DNA of 41,959 bases, from NCBI GenBank assembly GCA_021773295.1, contig JAJFKI010000078.1:1-41959 (forward strand), given 5' to 3'. This document shows positions 18,549 to 27,611 of this stretch, piece after piece (positions within the stretch are counted from its first letter, which is position 1; every line of letters starts with the position of its first letter). This DNA is from Gammaproteobacteria bacterium. GTDB lineage: Bacteria > Pseudomonadota > Gammaproteobacteria > UBA1113. The notes beneath the pieces are model-generated. The model was not told the origin of the DNA, ran no database searches, and worked only from the letters and a program-made list of their open reading frames with translations. A program made the position numbers and the translations under genes.

Positions 18549-20076
18549 TCATGCGCTAACAGCCGAAGAAGCTGATATCATTTTATTGCTTGAAGGTTCA
18601 TACCCTTATGTACATGGTGGGGTATCCAGCTGGGTGCACACGATCATAAAAGGTTTTCCTCAACATCGCTTCGCAGCAATTTTTGTAGGTGGACAAGAAA
18701 GTGACTATGATGAGATTAAATATGATTTGCCATCTAATCTCGTTCATTTAGAAACTCATTACTTATTTTCAGGCCACCAAGCTAAACCACCTAAGCCCTG
18801 CACGGGTAATCGTGAAGCCATTGCGCTAGTTGAAGAAATGCATGAATGGTTTAAAGCCTATCCCAATAATCCTTTCAACAAACAATTTTGTAACCTTAAA
18901 TTATTTGATTCTCAGTGTGGCATTGATTTCGAACAATTTCTTTATAGCGAAAGTGCATGGGACTTTTTAACGGAACAATTTGAAACGCACTGTACCGACA
19001 CATCATTTATTGATTATTTCTGGACGATACGACAAATTCATCACCCCATTTGGACCTTAGCAAACATTGCCAAAAACACTCCCAAAGGAAAAATTTATCA
19101 CAGTATTTCCACCGGCTATGCTGGTTATTTAGGTGCTCTGCTTCATTATAATCATCCTGATACACCACTCATTCTTACTGAACATGGACTGTATACCAAA
19201 GAACGACGTATCGATTTATTGCGCGCAGAGTGGGAAACTCATGAGCATTATGCCTTGCACACAGACATCACTGAAGATAATTATTTTCGTTCCCTATGGG
19301 AGCGCTATTTCGAGTCACTGGGTAGAATCTGCTATGAAGCCGCAACCCCTATTGTTAGCTTATTTAACGCCACCAATGATTACCAAATCACTCATGGCGC
19401 ACAACCAGAACGCACCATGATTATTCCGAATGGTACCTCTTTAAAAGATATGGAAATATTAAAACAGCAACGTCCTAAAACGATTCCTCCCATTATTGGC
19501 TTAATCGGTCGCGTTGTACCCATTAAAGATATAAAAACCTATATTCATGCTAGCAGCCATTTAAAAAAGCAAATTCCAGAACTACAAGCGTGGATAATTG
19601 GGCCAACAGAAGAAGATCCAGAATACCTTGCTACGTGTGAAAAGCTCGTTGAAAATATTGGTGCTGAGGACTATGTGAAATTTCTAGGCACTCAAGATGT
19701 ACATGATATTTTTCCAAAACTTGGCTTAATGGTGTTAAGTTCAATCAGTGAGGGCTTGCCACTCGTCGTCATAGAAAGCTTTGCGGCTGCACTACCAGTG
19801 GTTGCGACCGATGTAGGTGCTTGTCGAGAATTGATCTTTGGCAAAGATGAGGACGATAAACAGTTCGGGGCTGCTGGCGATATTGTTGATATTGCAAACC
19901 CGAGAGAATTGGCGAATGCCTGTTACCGTTTATTAACGGATGAACAGGCATGGCTAAAAGCACAACAAGCTGCAGTGCTCAGAGTCAAGAAATATTATGA
20001 CTTAGAACAAATGTTCACTGCGTATCACAAGATTTATGAAGAGGCAATGACATGGCCGGAATTGGCTTTGAATTAA
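18541..20076 (+). CDS. pelF: PelF, cytoplasmic Pel glycosyltransferase (GT4 family)
   Basis: 511 residues from the ATG at 18541, which sits in the ATGAATAG overlap with the pelE stop. The N-terminus LLLEGSYPYVHGGVSSWVH is the hallmark of PelF-type GT4 enzymes. In the C-terminal Rossmann domain, IGRVVPIKDIKTYI and SEGLPLVVIESFAAALPVVATD carry the donor-binding loops and the E-x7-E motif of retaining glycosyltransferases. The enzyme polymerises the Pel chain from nucleotide sugars on the cytoplasmic side, and the product passes through PelG. The end overlaps pelG by 25 bases. Confidence 0.95.
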   Translation: MNSHALTAEEADIILLLEGSYPYVHGGVSSWVHTIIKGFPQHRFAAIFVGGQESDYDEIKYDLPSNLVHLETHYLFSGHQAKPPKPCTGNREAIALVEEMHEWFKAYPNNPFNKQFCNLKLFDSQCGIDFEQFLYSESAWDFLTEQFETHCTDTSFIDYFWTIRQIHHPIWTLANIAKNTPKGKIYHSISTGYAGYLGALLHYNHPDTPLILTEHGLYTKERRIDLLRAEWETHEHYALHTDITEDNYFRSLWERYFESLGRICYEAATPIVSLFNATNDYQITHGAQPERTMIIPNGTSLKDMEILKQQRPKTIPPIIGLIGRVVPIKDIKTYIHASSHLKKQIPELQAWIIGPTEEDPEYLATCEKLVENIGAEDYVKFLGTQDVHDIFPKLGLMVLSSISEGLPLVVIESFAAALPVVATDVGACRELIFGKDEDDKQFGAAGDIVDIANPRELANACYRLLTDEQAWLKAQQAAVLRVKKYYDLEQMFTAYHKIYEEAMTWPELALN

Positions 20077-21437
20077 GGCGTATTTTAAAAAAAGACAGTT
20101 ATCTTAATATACTGCGTGCCTATGCCTATGCCGGTATCATTAGTGCCGGCCCTTGGATCATTTCGATTCTTGGCATTTTGGTACTTGGCTTTGTCGCCCT
20201 TACGGTAGTCGTACCTAAATTTATGGTGGCACAATTCCAAACGAGTGTCACTTATTTGATTGCTGTCAGTCTCATCTTTAGTGGCGTTCTTCAACATGGC
20301 TATACTCGATATATTGCTGACAAATTATTTATTGAAAAATCCGAGTTCGTCATACCTTCCTTCAATGGTGCATTGCTAGTGATGACTGTGTCCTCAGGCT
20401 TATTTGCATCAATCCTATTATTAACATTGTTCCCAAACCAAAACATTATTTATAAACTTGAAATGATCGCATCCTTCGTGATTTTATGTAACATTTGGAC
20501 TAGCACCAGTTTACTCTCAGGCTTACAATCTTACCGTACGATTTTAGTGGTTTTCGCTATTGGTTACGTTACAGTTGTTCTTAGTGGCATACTATTACAG
20601 CCCTTTGGTTTAGAAGGGTTACTAGCCGGTATTCTCATTGGCCATTTTGTATTGCTCGCTGGTATTATCATCGCAATTTATGCAGGGTTTCCACTAAAAG
20701 GACCCTTAGTCTCTCTAGAATTTATGAGGCATGGCCAAATGTTTCCTGCACTTATATTTACTGGATTCTTTTACAACTTAGCCATTTGGGCTGATAAGTT
20801 TGTCTTTTGGGCTAACCCTCCAACGAGTACACACGTCATAGGGCCCTTAACAAATTCTCCTATTTATGATTTACCCATTTTTATTGCTTATTTATCTATT
20901 ATACCTGGTATGGCAGTTTTTTTAGTACGTATGGAAACAGACTTTGTAGAATTTTATCATCGTTTTTATAACGCAGTACTGCATGGCGCTAGTCTATCCT
21001 TCATTCGAGAAATGAGAAATGAAATGGTTGTATCGGCACGCCATGGGATTTTTGATATCATCAAAATTCAATCCATTGCTATTTTTATTATTTTTATATT
21101 GGCACCAAAAATACTCCAATGGATAGGGATTTCACAAGCATTTCTTTATCTTTTTTATATCGACTTAGTCGGTGTCGGTTTGCAGGTCGTTTTCTTGGGT
21201 TTACTCAATGTTTTCTTTTACCTTGATAAGCGTGGCCGTGCTCTATTTCTTACTGCAGGTTTTTTCGTGCTTAATACTATTTTTACGATCATCACCATTA
21301 AGCTCGGCGCTTTTTACTATGGCTACGGCTTTACCCTCTCACTGCTAGTAATGATTGTGATAGCCATGCATTTACTGGAAAAAGATTTTGATTCTTTAGA
21401 ATACCAAACCTTCATGATGCAGAAGATGTATGGTTAA
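20052..21437 (+). CDS. pelG: PelG, polytopic inner-membrane Pel transporter
   Basis: 461 residues, the usual length. It begins MAGIGFELRRILKKDSY, a signature of PelG, and is then mostly hydrophobic with about twelve membrane helices, a pattern like MOP-type flippases. It works with PelD, PelE and PelF to move the growing polymer across the inner membrane. It is the last gene of the operon. No clear intrinsic terminator is visible in the bases directly after its stop, and a 628-base gene-free stretch follows. Confidence 0.95.
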   Translation: MAGIGFELRRILKKDSYLNILRAYAYAGIISAGPWIISILGILVLGFVALTVVVPKFMVAQFQTSVTYLIAVSLIFSGVLQHGYTRYIADKLFIEKSEFVIPSFNGALLVMTVSSGLFASILLLTLFPNQNIIYKLEMIASFVILCNIWTSTSLLSGLQSYRTILVVFAIGYVTVVLSGILLQPFGLEGLLAGILIGHFVLLAGIIIAIYAGFPLKGPLVSLEFMRHGQMFPALIFTGFFYNLAIWADKFVFWANPPTSTHVIGPLTNSPIYDLPIFIAYLSIIPGMAVFLVRMETDFVEFYHRFYNAVLHGASLSFIREMRNEMVVSARHGIFDIIKIQSIAIFIIFILAPKILQWIGISQAFLYLFYIDLVGVGLQVVFLGLLNVFFYLDKRGRALFLTAGFFVLNTIFTIITIKLGAFYYGYGFTLSLLVMIVIAMHLLEKDFDSLEYQTFMMQKMYG

Positions 21438-22065
21438 CGTTCTCCTATTTCAAAATAGCCCCCTCGCTGCCCTAAACCATAATGAGTAATGCTGCAGATT
21501 GTTATCGATGGGACGATTGACAGATGACAGGGATATACACCTATTCCACAAGGAAATAGGCTTAACAATCGGATACAACATGCTGCTCAAATGGCATTGA
21601 TTGGGTGGCGAGGAGGCTTCAGGAAAGGAATAAAGGCAGCGGCATAAACAAAGAAAATACGCCATAAAATGGCCTATTCGCCCTATGAAATGCAGTCGTT
21701 TATGTAGTTCCATCGCGTATACTCCGTCTGATAGTGATACCTTATTAGCCAAGGAGATACTAAATAAGGCCTGGCTCCCCAAAAATCTCGTTTCCGTACT
21801 ATACTCTGGTTCACCTTTGTCAAATCACCTAGTTATGTGAAATGGCATGGCCAGGCGTCCATTCGCTGGCAAATATGCAAACATATGATATACTGTGTAT
21901 GCACAAAAGAATATTAAAACAAAGTTAACTAATTCGTCAAGACATTTTTAATATTTTTTTTGATTAATTTAAAAAAAACAGGCATTATTGGGGTGGTGAA
22001 TTAAATGGCAGTGATTCACTCAATCACTACCGATTTGTGGACAATTTTAGCAAGAGGATAGACTA
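21438..22065. other. Gene-free stretch between pelG and the repressor gene
   Basis: These 628 bases contain no convincing coding region. The longest open frame (21450-21782, minus) would give 110 residues of irregular composition with no recognisable domain and poor start context. The left half has mixed base composition and may be decayed coding DNA. The right half (about 21890-22010) is very AT-rich, with poly-A and poly-T runs. Near 21880-21905 a block ATATGATATACTGTGTATGC contains a TATACT that could be a -10. A small inverted repeat at 22011-22027 lies just before the repressor gene. An untranslated leader or small RNA could be hidden here, but nothing proves it. Confidence 0.6.
22011..22027. 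promoter_or_regulatory. Inverted repeat GTGATT-N5-AATCAC, candidate autoregulatory operator
   Basis: A perfect six-base inverted repeat with a five-base spacer lies 38 bases before the ATG of the HTH repressor, upstream of its ribosome site (AGAGGA, 22052-22057). Autorepressors often bind such sites in their own leader. This is inference from position and symmetry. Confidence 0.35.
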
Positions 22066-22794
22066 ATGTCAGAACTAAGTAGAATTTTAAGAACGTTGAT
22101 GCATGAAGTTGGCATTACTGTCACTGAGTTAGCCCGTCAAACCAAGATAGGTCAACCAGTGATACATCGTATGGCAACTGGTGAAACCGATAACCCCAAA
22201 GTTGGCTCCTTAAGTCCCATCGCAAAATTTTTTAATGTGAATATTAGCCAATTAATTGGTGATGAGCCCTTACCCGTTGAACGTATTAAAGGGAGTTACA
22301 ATCCCTACTATCGCAGCTGGAAAAAAATTCCTTTGCTCAGTTGGGCACAAGCCACGAGTTGGCCCGACAAATTAATGCCAAACGAAGTGACGACCTTCAT
22401 CTGCACAGAAGCCAATGTCAGTGATACCGCTTATGCAATCCGTATGGAAGATAACACCATGGCGCCTTGCTACCCTAAAGATACTTTACTAGTCGTTGAT
22501 CCTACCGTTGATGCTCAAGATAAAAACTTCATCGCCGTTCACATTGAAGGACAAAACAAAATCCAATTCAAACAAGCAATGATGGATGGTCCTGATTTAT
22601 ACTTAAAACCCCTGAATGAAGATTTTGAAATCAAGCGCATTGATACTGATCACACTATTAAAGGTGTCTTAGTACAATCCATCTCTGAATTTCACCAAGA
22701 TGGCCGCGCAACGACACAGTATGCTAGCAGTGCGAATGAGTCCGCTCATATTAAAAAACAAAAAGTGAAATCAGCCACTGAAAGCATCTTTTAA
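22066..22794 (+). CDS. HTH transcriptional regulator with S24 (LexA/CI-like) C-terminal domain, probably non-cleaving
   Basis: 242 residues. The N-terminal HTH_XRE domain (about 5-65) has [23 protein letters not shown] as its helix-turn-helix. The C-terminal part follows the S24 fold: [11 protein letters not shown] near 89-99, [20 protein letters not shown] near 127-146, and IQFKQAM near 166-172. In cleavable repressors the first segment carries Ala-Gly and the second a serine (usually GDSM). Here they are Ala96-Thr97 and Thr131, while Lys169 is kept. The protein may therefore not self-cleave in response to DNA damage. No phage genes or umuDC-like genes flank it; queC is 113 bases downstream. 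Its targets are unknown; the pel operon upstream is one candidate by proximity only. Confidence 0.85.
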   Translation: MSELSRILRTLMHEVGITVTELARQTKIGQPVIHRMATGETDNPKVGSLSPIAKFFNVNISQLIGDEPLPVERIKGSYNPYYRSWKKIPLLSWAQATSWPDKLMPNEVTTFICTEANVSDTAYAIRMEDNTMAPCYPKDTLLVVDPTVDAQDKNFIAVHIEGQNKIQFKQAMMDGPDLYLKPLNEDFEIKRIDTDHTIKGVLVQSISEFHQDGRATTQYASSANESAHIKKQKVKSATESIF

Positions 22795-22831
22795 TAACTT
22801 CAAATCTAGATTCATCCCTCTTCGCATTACT

Positions 22832-22854
22832 CCCTTCCCCCTCGCGGGGGAGGG
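22832..22854. repeat. GC-rich hairpin, REP-like or terminator
   Basis: TCCCCC-TCGC-GGGGGA with outer CCC/GGG pairs forms a strong hairpin in otherwise AT-rich DNA, followed by a run of seven or more G. It resembles the dispersed CCCTCTCCC/GGGAGAGGG elements common in proteobacterial intergenic regions. There is no T-run after it, so termination is doubtful. It lies between the repressor stop and queC. Confidence 0.5.
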
Positions 22855-22907
22855 CCAGGGTGGGGGGGAGAACCACCCAAGAAATCAGCTACGAGGTTAC
22901 TACAAAA

Positions 22908-23594
22908 ATGAAAAAAGCCGTCATCCTACTCTCAGGCGGTCTAGATTCCGCAACGGTGTTAGCACTCGCCAAACAAACCCATGAAGAATGCTACGCTCTC
23001 AGCTTTAATTACGGCCAAAAGCACATCGCAGAAACCAATAGCGCTATCAATATCGCCCAAAGCCTTGGCGCCACAGCCCATGAGTTTATTGATATTAACA
23101 TGGGCAAATTCGGAGGCTCATCCCTCACAGATAAACAAATCGTCGTGCCCGATCATAAACAACATAATGACATTCCCAGTACTTATGTTCCCGCGAGAAA
23201 TACGATTTTTTTATCCATCGCTCTTGGTTGGGCTGAAACCTTAGGCGCTCACGATATTTATTTCGGCGCTAATGCGGTCGATTACTCTGGCTACCCAGAT
23301 TGTCGTCCTCATTATATTGAAGCCTTTGAAACAATGGCTAATCTAGCAACAAAACAAGGGGCTAAACCCTTTCGCATCCATGCACCCTTGCTCTATTTAA
23401 CCAAAGCAGAAATTATTCGCTTAGGCACAGAACATGGCATTGACTACCGCTTGACTGTTTCCTGTTATCGCGCTGATGATAGGGGCAATGCCTGCGGACA
23501 GTGCGATAGCTGTTATTATCGACGTGAAGGTTTCCTAGAAGCAAAATTAGCAGATACGACTCGTTATAAACATTATCATCCTAGTCCTCCTTAG
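22908..23594 (+). CDS. queC: 7-cyano-7-deazaguanine synthase QueC
   Basis: 228 residues from the ATG at 22908; the open frame begins 16 codons earlier inside the GC-rich hairpin region, which is not plausible coding sequence. QueC uses ATP to turn 7-carboxy-7-deazaguanine into preQ0 on the path to queuosine in tRNA. The N-terminus [16 protein letters not shown] holds the PP-loop SGGLDS, and the C-terminal [17 protein letters not shown] supplies the four zinc-binding cysteines. [13 protein letters not shown] in the middle is also a family hallmark. No other queuosine gene is visible nearby. Confidence 0.96.
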   Translation: MKKAVILLSGGLDSATVLALAKQTHEECYALSFNYGQKHIAETNSAINIAQSLGATAHEFIDINMGKFGGSSLTDKQIVVPDHKQHNDIPSTYVPARNTIFLSIALGWAETLGAHDIYFGANAVDYSGYPDCRPHYIEAFETMANLATKQGAKPFRIHAPLLYLTKAEIIRLGTEHGIDYRLTVSCYRADDRGNACGQCDSCYYRREGFLEAKLADTTRYKHYHPSPP

Positions 23595-23661
23595 CAAAGC
23601 TGAGGGAATGCTTTTAGATAAAGACATACTCTTAATGAATAGTTAATAAATTAAGGTTATA

Positions 23662-25647
23662 ATGCTCTCCATGGAATATGGTGTATTTACAGGTATCTTA
23701 GTTTTATTAACCACTGCAGTAATTCTCACGGCAGTGTTTCGTCGTTTTCGCTTACCACCAGTGCTTGGATATTTAGCCGTTGGTGCTCTCGTTGGTCCCT
23801 ATGGGATGGGGTGGATCCCCGATCATGAAGCTATTCGTGAAGTTGCCGAGTTTGGCGTGGTGTTCTTAATGTTTACCATCGGCTTAGAATTTTCACTGAG
23901 TAAACTATTGGCAATGAAGCGCATGGTTTTAGGCCTAGGTGGGTTACAAGTCTTATTCACTGTTTTGATAGCCATAGGGGTTGCCATGGTTATGGGCGTT
24001 GACGGACCGTCGGCCTTTGTCATCGGTGGCGTTATCGCCATGTCATCCACTGCTATCGTCAGCAAACAGTTAACCGAGCAAGTCGAATTAAATACGCCTC
24101 AGGGCAGCAATGCAATTAGCATTTTATTATTCCAAGATATTGCCGTGATACCATTTTTGATTTTAATCCCTAGCCTTGCCGATAAAACAGCCGGCATTGC
24201 CATGCCATTAGTGTGGGCTATGCTAAAAGCAGGCTTAGTGATGATCCTAATTTTGTTAGTGGGCCGTTGGCTATTGCGACCATTATTTACTGAAATTGCA
24301 AAATCTCGCTCACTCGAATTATTCACACTCACTGTATTATTAGTCGCCATGAGTGCCGCTGGCTTAACCCAGATGATGGGGTTATCCATGGCTTTAGGTG
24401 CTTTTCTCGCAGGTATGATGCTGGGTGAAACTAAATTCCGGCAACAAATTGAAGTCGAAATTCGCCCCTTTAGAGATGTCTTACTAGGATTATTCTTCGT
24501 CACCATCGGCATGTTATTAGATTTTCATAAATTACCTGAAATTTGGTTAGCCGTTACCGTGCTGGTCATTACACTGATTGCGGTTAAAACACTTATCATT
24601 GCCTTGCTGGGCCGTTTAATGGGCGTTAATAGTAAAACCTCTTTGCGTACTGCGCTTATTTTAGCGCAAGGTGGTGAATTTGGTTTTGCTTTATTAACCC
24701 TTGCTATTAACAATAATGTCTTAGCCAGTAATCTAAGCCAAACCGTGTTAGCTGCATTATTATTTAGTATGGCCATCGCTCCTTTCCTGATTCGCTACAA
24801 TGAACAAATTTCACGTTGGCTCTTGCCTAAAACCACTGAGCGCAGTAATGCAACCCCGATTAAAGCTATTGAAACAACGGTTAAAGGCATTAGTGATCAT
24901 GTCATCATTTGCGGTTATGGGCGAGTAGGACAAAACATTGCGCGCTTTATGCGAATGGAAGGCTTTGAATATTTTGCCTTAGACATGGATCCTGCGCGGG
25001 TACAGCATGCAACTTTAGCGGGGGATCAAGTAGGTTATGGTGATTCCACCAATCTTTCCATCTTAAGAGCCTCTGGTTTATTAGATGCTAAGGCCTTAAT
25101 TATTAGCTTTAATGATTTACCAAGCACTTACAAAATACTGCAACAAGTACGTGCTCACTTATCCCACTTACCGATACTCGTGCGCACCAAAGACGATACA
25201 GAGTTAAAGCGCTTGCAAATTGCCGGTGCCACCGAAGTCATCCCTGAAACCTTAGAAGCCAGTTTAACCATGGCATTCCATGCCTTGGTCTTAGTGGGAG
25301 TACCCGCTTTTCGCGCTATGAAACAATTACGCATGATTCGTGCTGATCGCTATAAATTACTGAACCAAGTCTTCCCCAGCCAAGAAATTGAAGAAAAAGA
25401 TATCTCCGATCCTGACAGAGAACAACTCTATGTCGTCAATTTAACCGATAACGCCAAAGCTATCGGTAAAAAAATCAGTGACGTTGGTTTAGATAACACA
25501 AAAGTCACTGTCACCGCCGTACGCCGTGGTGGTATCCGCGGCCCCGAGCCAGAGCCTGACACCACATTACGTGCCGGAGACGTCTTAGTCTTATACGGCC
25601 CCATCCCCAGCTTGCAATTAGCCGAGCAAAAATTGTTAGAAGGATAA
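23662..25647 (+). CDS. CPA2-family monovalent cation:proton antiporter with RCK domain (KefB/YbaL-like)
   Basis: 661 residues. The first 380 or so hold about twelve membrane helices of the Na+/H+ exchanger fold, with PPVLGYLAVGALVGP near the start and GLEFSLSKL near 75-83. A cytoplasmic TrkA-N/RCK domain starts at about 413 with the dinucleotide motif ICGYGRVGQNIARF, followed by YGDSTN. A TrkA-C domain is at the end (GKKISDVGL, RAGDVLVLYG). Proteins of this kind exchange K+ or Na+ for protons under nucleotide or thiol control. No KefF/KefG-type ancillary gene lies beside it, so a glutathione-gated Kef role is not supported. Met4 is an alternative start. The ispA gene follows after three bases. 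Confidence 0.92.
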   Translation: MLSMEYGVFTGILVLLTTAVILTAVFRRFRLPPVLGYLAVGALVGPYGMGWIPDHEAIREVAEFGVVFLMFTIGLEFSLSKLLAMKRMVLGLGGLQVLFTVLIAIGVAMVMGVDGPSAFVIGGVIAMSSTAIVSKQLTEQVELNTPQGSNAISILLFQDIAVIPFLILIPSLADKTAGIAMPLVWAMLKAGLVMILILLVGRWLLRPLFTEIAKSRSLELFTLTVLLVAMSAAGLTQMMGLSMALGAFLAGMMLGETKFRQQIEVEIRPFRDVLLGLFFVTIGMLLDFHKLPEIWLAVTVLVITLIAVKTLIIALLGRLMGVNSKTSLRTALILAQGGEFGFALLTLAINNNVLASNLSQTVLAALLFSMAIAPFLIRYNEQISRWLLPKTTERSNATPIKAIETTVKGISDHVIICGYGRVGQNIARFMRMEGFEYFALDMDPARVQHATLAGDQVGYGDSTNLSILRASGLLDAKALIISFNDLPSTYKILQQVRAHLSHLPILVRTKDDTELKRLQIAGATEVIPETLEASLTMAFHALVLVGVPAFRAMKQLRMIRADRYKLLNQVFPSQEIEEKDISDPDREQLYVVNLTDNAKAIGKKISDVGLDNTKVTVTAVRRGGIRGPEPEPDTTLRAGDVLVLYGPIPSLQLAEQKLLEG

Positions 25648-25650
25648 TCC

Positions 25651-26538
25651 TTGCAGATGGATATAAATGTTTTTATTGAAAAATACCAACAGCGCAGCAT
25701 TCGCTGTATGGATCGTTATTTTAAAGAACAAGTAAATAACAAATTACTTGCCGCAATGTCTTATTCCATCAACGCCGGTGGCAAACGTTTGCGGCCTTTA
25801 TTAGTCTATGCTGCTGGACAAATCCATAATCTCGCTGATGAAAAATTGGATGCAACAGCAGCAGCTGTAGAAATGATTCATACTTATTCATTAATCCACG
25901 ATGACTTACCCGCTATGGATAATGATGACTTACGCCGCGGCAAACCCTCATGCCACATTGCTTATGATGAAGCGACAGCAATTCTTGCCGGTGATGCGCT
26001 ACAGTGTTTAGCATTTGAAATTATTAGTAGTAATGACAACCTTTTACCCGCCGCCACTAAAATAAAACTCATCCATACCTTATCAAACGCCATTGGTTAT
26101 GAAGGCATGGCAGGTGGACAAAACTTAGATTTAGCCGCGACGGGAAAATCGCTGAGCTTAGAGGCATTAAATCATATTCACTATTTAAAAACCGGAGCGT
26201 TGATCCAAGCCTGCATTTTAATGGGCGCCAGCATTTCAGAACAATTTGATACTAACACTCATGATAGCTTGAAAGAATTTGGTTACTGGTTAGGTTTGGG
26301 CTTTCAAATCAGAGATGACTTGCTAGATATCACTGCGACTTCAGAACAATTAGGCAAACCACAAGGTTCTGATCATCTCAATAATAAAACGACTTATCCA
26401 ACCTTATTGGGTATCGATGGCGCCGAATGTGAGGCCTATACCTGCTTCGATAAAGCCTTAACCCAGTTGGGTAAAGTGCCTGGTAACACCGAAATACTCA
26501 GGCAATTGAGCCGATTCCTTATTATAAGAGAAATGTAA
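25651..26538 (+). CDS. ispA: Farnesyl diphosphate synthase (geranyltranstransferase)
   Basis: 295 residues from a TTG six bases after AGAAGGA; the ATG at 25657 (12 bases from it) would remove two residues. It makes farnesyl diphosphate from isopentenyl and dimethylallyl units. GGKRLRPLLVYA is near 43-54, the first aspartate-rich motif DDLPAMD at 84-90 has the two-residue insertion typical of bacterial IspA, and the second (RDDLLD) is near 215. This distinguishes it from the long-chain IspB at 6195. No xseB or dxs gene flanks it, unlike E. coli; the antiporter gene is directly upstream. It ends eight bases before the convergent lptG. Confidence 0.94.
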   Translation: MQMDINVFIEKYQQRSIRCMDRYFKEQVNNKLLAAMSYSINAGGKRLRPLLVYAAGQIHNLADEKLDATAAAVEMIHTYSLIHDDLPAMDNDDLRRGKPSCHIAYDEATAILAGDALQCLAFEIISSNDNLLPAATKIKLIHTLSNAIGYEGMAGGQNLDLAATGKSLSLEALNHIHYLKTGALIQACILMGASISEQFDTNTHDSLKEFGYWLGLGFQIRDDLLDITATSEQLGKPQGSDHLNNKTTYPTLLGIDGAECEAYTCFDKALTQLGKVPGNTEILRQLSRFLIIREM

Positions 26539-26546
26539 AATACTAC

Positions 26547-27611
26547 TTATCTCACGCGCTGCATCATAATATAAGCCACCAACGCAAAGAGCAGTGTCGG
26601 TAAAATCGCGGCCAAGATAGGAGGTAATTGATACACTAAACTGATGGGGCCAAAGAATTGGTTGAGGATATAAAAACTAAACCCGACGATAACGCCTGCG
26701 AGTAAACGAAATCCCATGGTTACAGAACGCATCGGTCCAAAGATGAAAGGAATAGCTAAGAACATCATGACGCAGGTGGCTAAGGGTTGTAATATACGTT
26801 GCCAAAAGGCCAGTTGGTAACTGGCAGCATTGAGGCCATTAGCTTTTTTATAATGGATTAAGGTATCTAAGTGAAGTAAAGACATTTCTTCTGGCTCTAT
26901 TTCAGCAACCTTAAGGATTGTTGGATTGAGATTAATATCCCAAATTTCATCATGACTAATGCTGGCGCTGATGCCTTGGTTTGATAAGTTAGAGCGTTTG
27001 ACTGTTTTTGCTTGCCAATGGCCTTGGGTAAAATCGATTTCATCGGCTTTTGCAACAGTGATCAATTGTCGTTGCGGATTGAATTGATAACGCGTCACAT
27101 CTTGTAGCTTTTTATCTCCCAATACTGTTTCAATATGAATGAAGCTGCTTTTATCTCTGATCCAAGTACCATGTTGTGTTGCTACGGCTTGACCGCCGCT
27201 TTTATCGATAGCTTTTTGTATTTGGCCATAACGCATTAGTTTTGGTGCCAGTGATTCGCCAAGCAATGTGATGCTACCCACCATGAGTAACACCCCTACC
27301 ATTACGCTAAGCGTTATTTTTGCGATGGACACACCAGCAGCACGCATAACGATTAACTCGCTGTGATTACTGAGTAGACCTAAGCCAAGCATAACACCCA
27401 CTAAGCCCACCATGGGAAATATTTGATACACCATCTGTGGCAGAGATAATGCCGCGAATTGTAAGGCACTGACGATGCCATAAGTCCCTTTACCAATATC
27501 ACCAAACTCACCAATGAGTAAAATAAAAAAAGCCATGCAAATGAGTACGGCTAAGACTAATGCCGTGGTCATGATGATAGTACGACTAATATAAACGCTT
27601 AAAATTCGCAT
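26547..27611 (-). CDS. lptG: LptG, LPS export ABC transporter permease
   Basis: 354 residues of YjgP/YjgQ type: three membrane helices, a periplasmic beta-jellyroll domain (about 125-260), then three more helices. The N-terminus MRILSVYISRTIIMT and the stretch NHSELIVMRAAGVSIAKI near 80-98, the coupling helix that contacts LptB, are typical. With LptF and LptB it extracts LPS from the inner membrane. It begins on the base after the lptF stop codon and is convergent with ispA. Confidence 0.94.
   Translation of the reverse strand: MRILSVYISRTIIMTTALVLAVLICMAFFILLIGEFGDIGKGTYGIVSALQFAALSLPQMVYQIFPMVGLVGVMLGLGLLSNHSELIVMRAAGVSIAKITLSVMVGVLLMVGSITLLGESLAPKLMRYGQIQKAIDKSGGQAVATQHGTWIRDKSSFIHIETVLGDKKLQDVTRYQFNPQRQLITVAKADEIDFTQGHWQAKTVKRSNLSNQGISASISHDEIWDINLNPTILKVAEIEPEEMSLLHLDTLIHYKKANGLNAASYQLAFWQRILQPLATCVMMFLAIPFIFGPMRSVTMGFRLLAGVIVGFSFYILNQFFGPISLVYQLPPILAAILPTLLFALVAYIMMQRVR

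Noticed and set aside
21450..21782. 110-residue open frame on the minus strand
   Set aside because: Irregular composition, no recognisable domain, no ribosome site, and it lies in a stretch that looks non-coding.
9071..22065. Direct repeat of the tRNA 3' end as an attachment site flanking the pel operon
   Set aside because: I looked for a copy of GGTTCAAATCCTCTCACTCC in the stretch after pelG and found none, and no integrase is present.
22066..22794. Prophage remnant around the S24 repressor
   Set aside because: No integrase, structural or lysis gene is found on either side; the neighbours are pelG and queC.
24099..24512. 137-residue minus-strand open frame (also 23823-24065 and 24525-24776)
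   Set aside because: They lie antisense within the clear antiporter gene and have the low-complexity N/K/T/M composition typical of antisense frames.
23662..25647. Naming the antiporter kefB or kefC
   Set aside because: The domain layout fits CPA2 antiporters in general. No KefF/KefG partner is nearby, and glutathione gating cannot be judged by eye.
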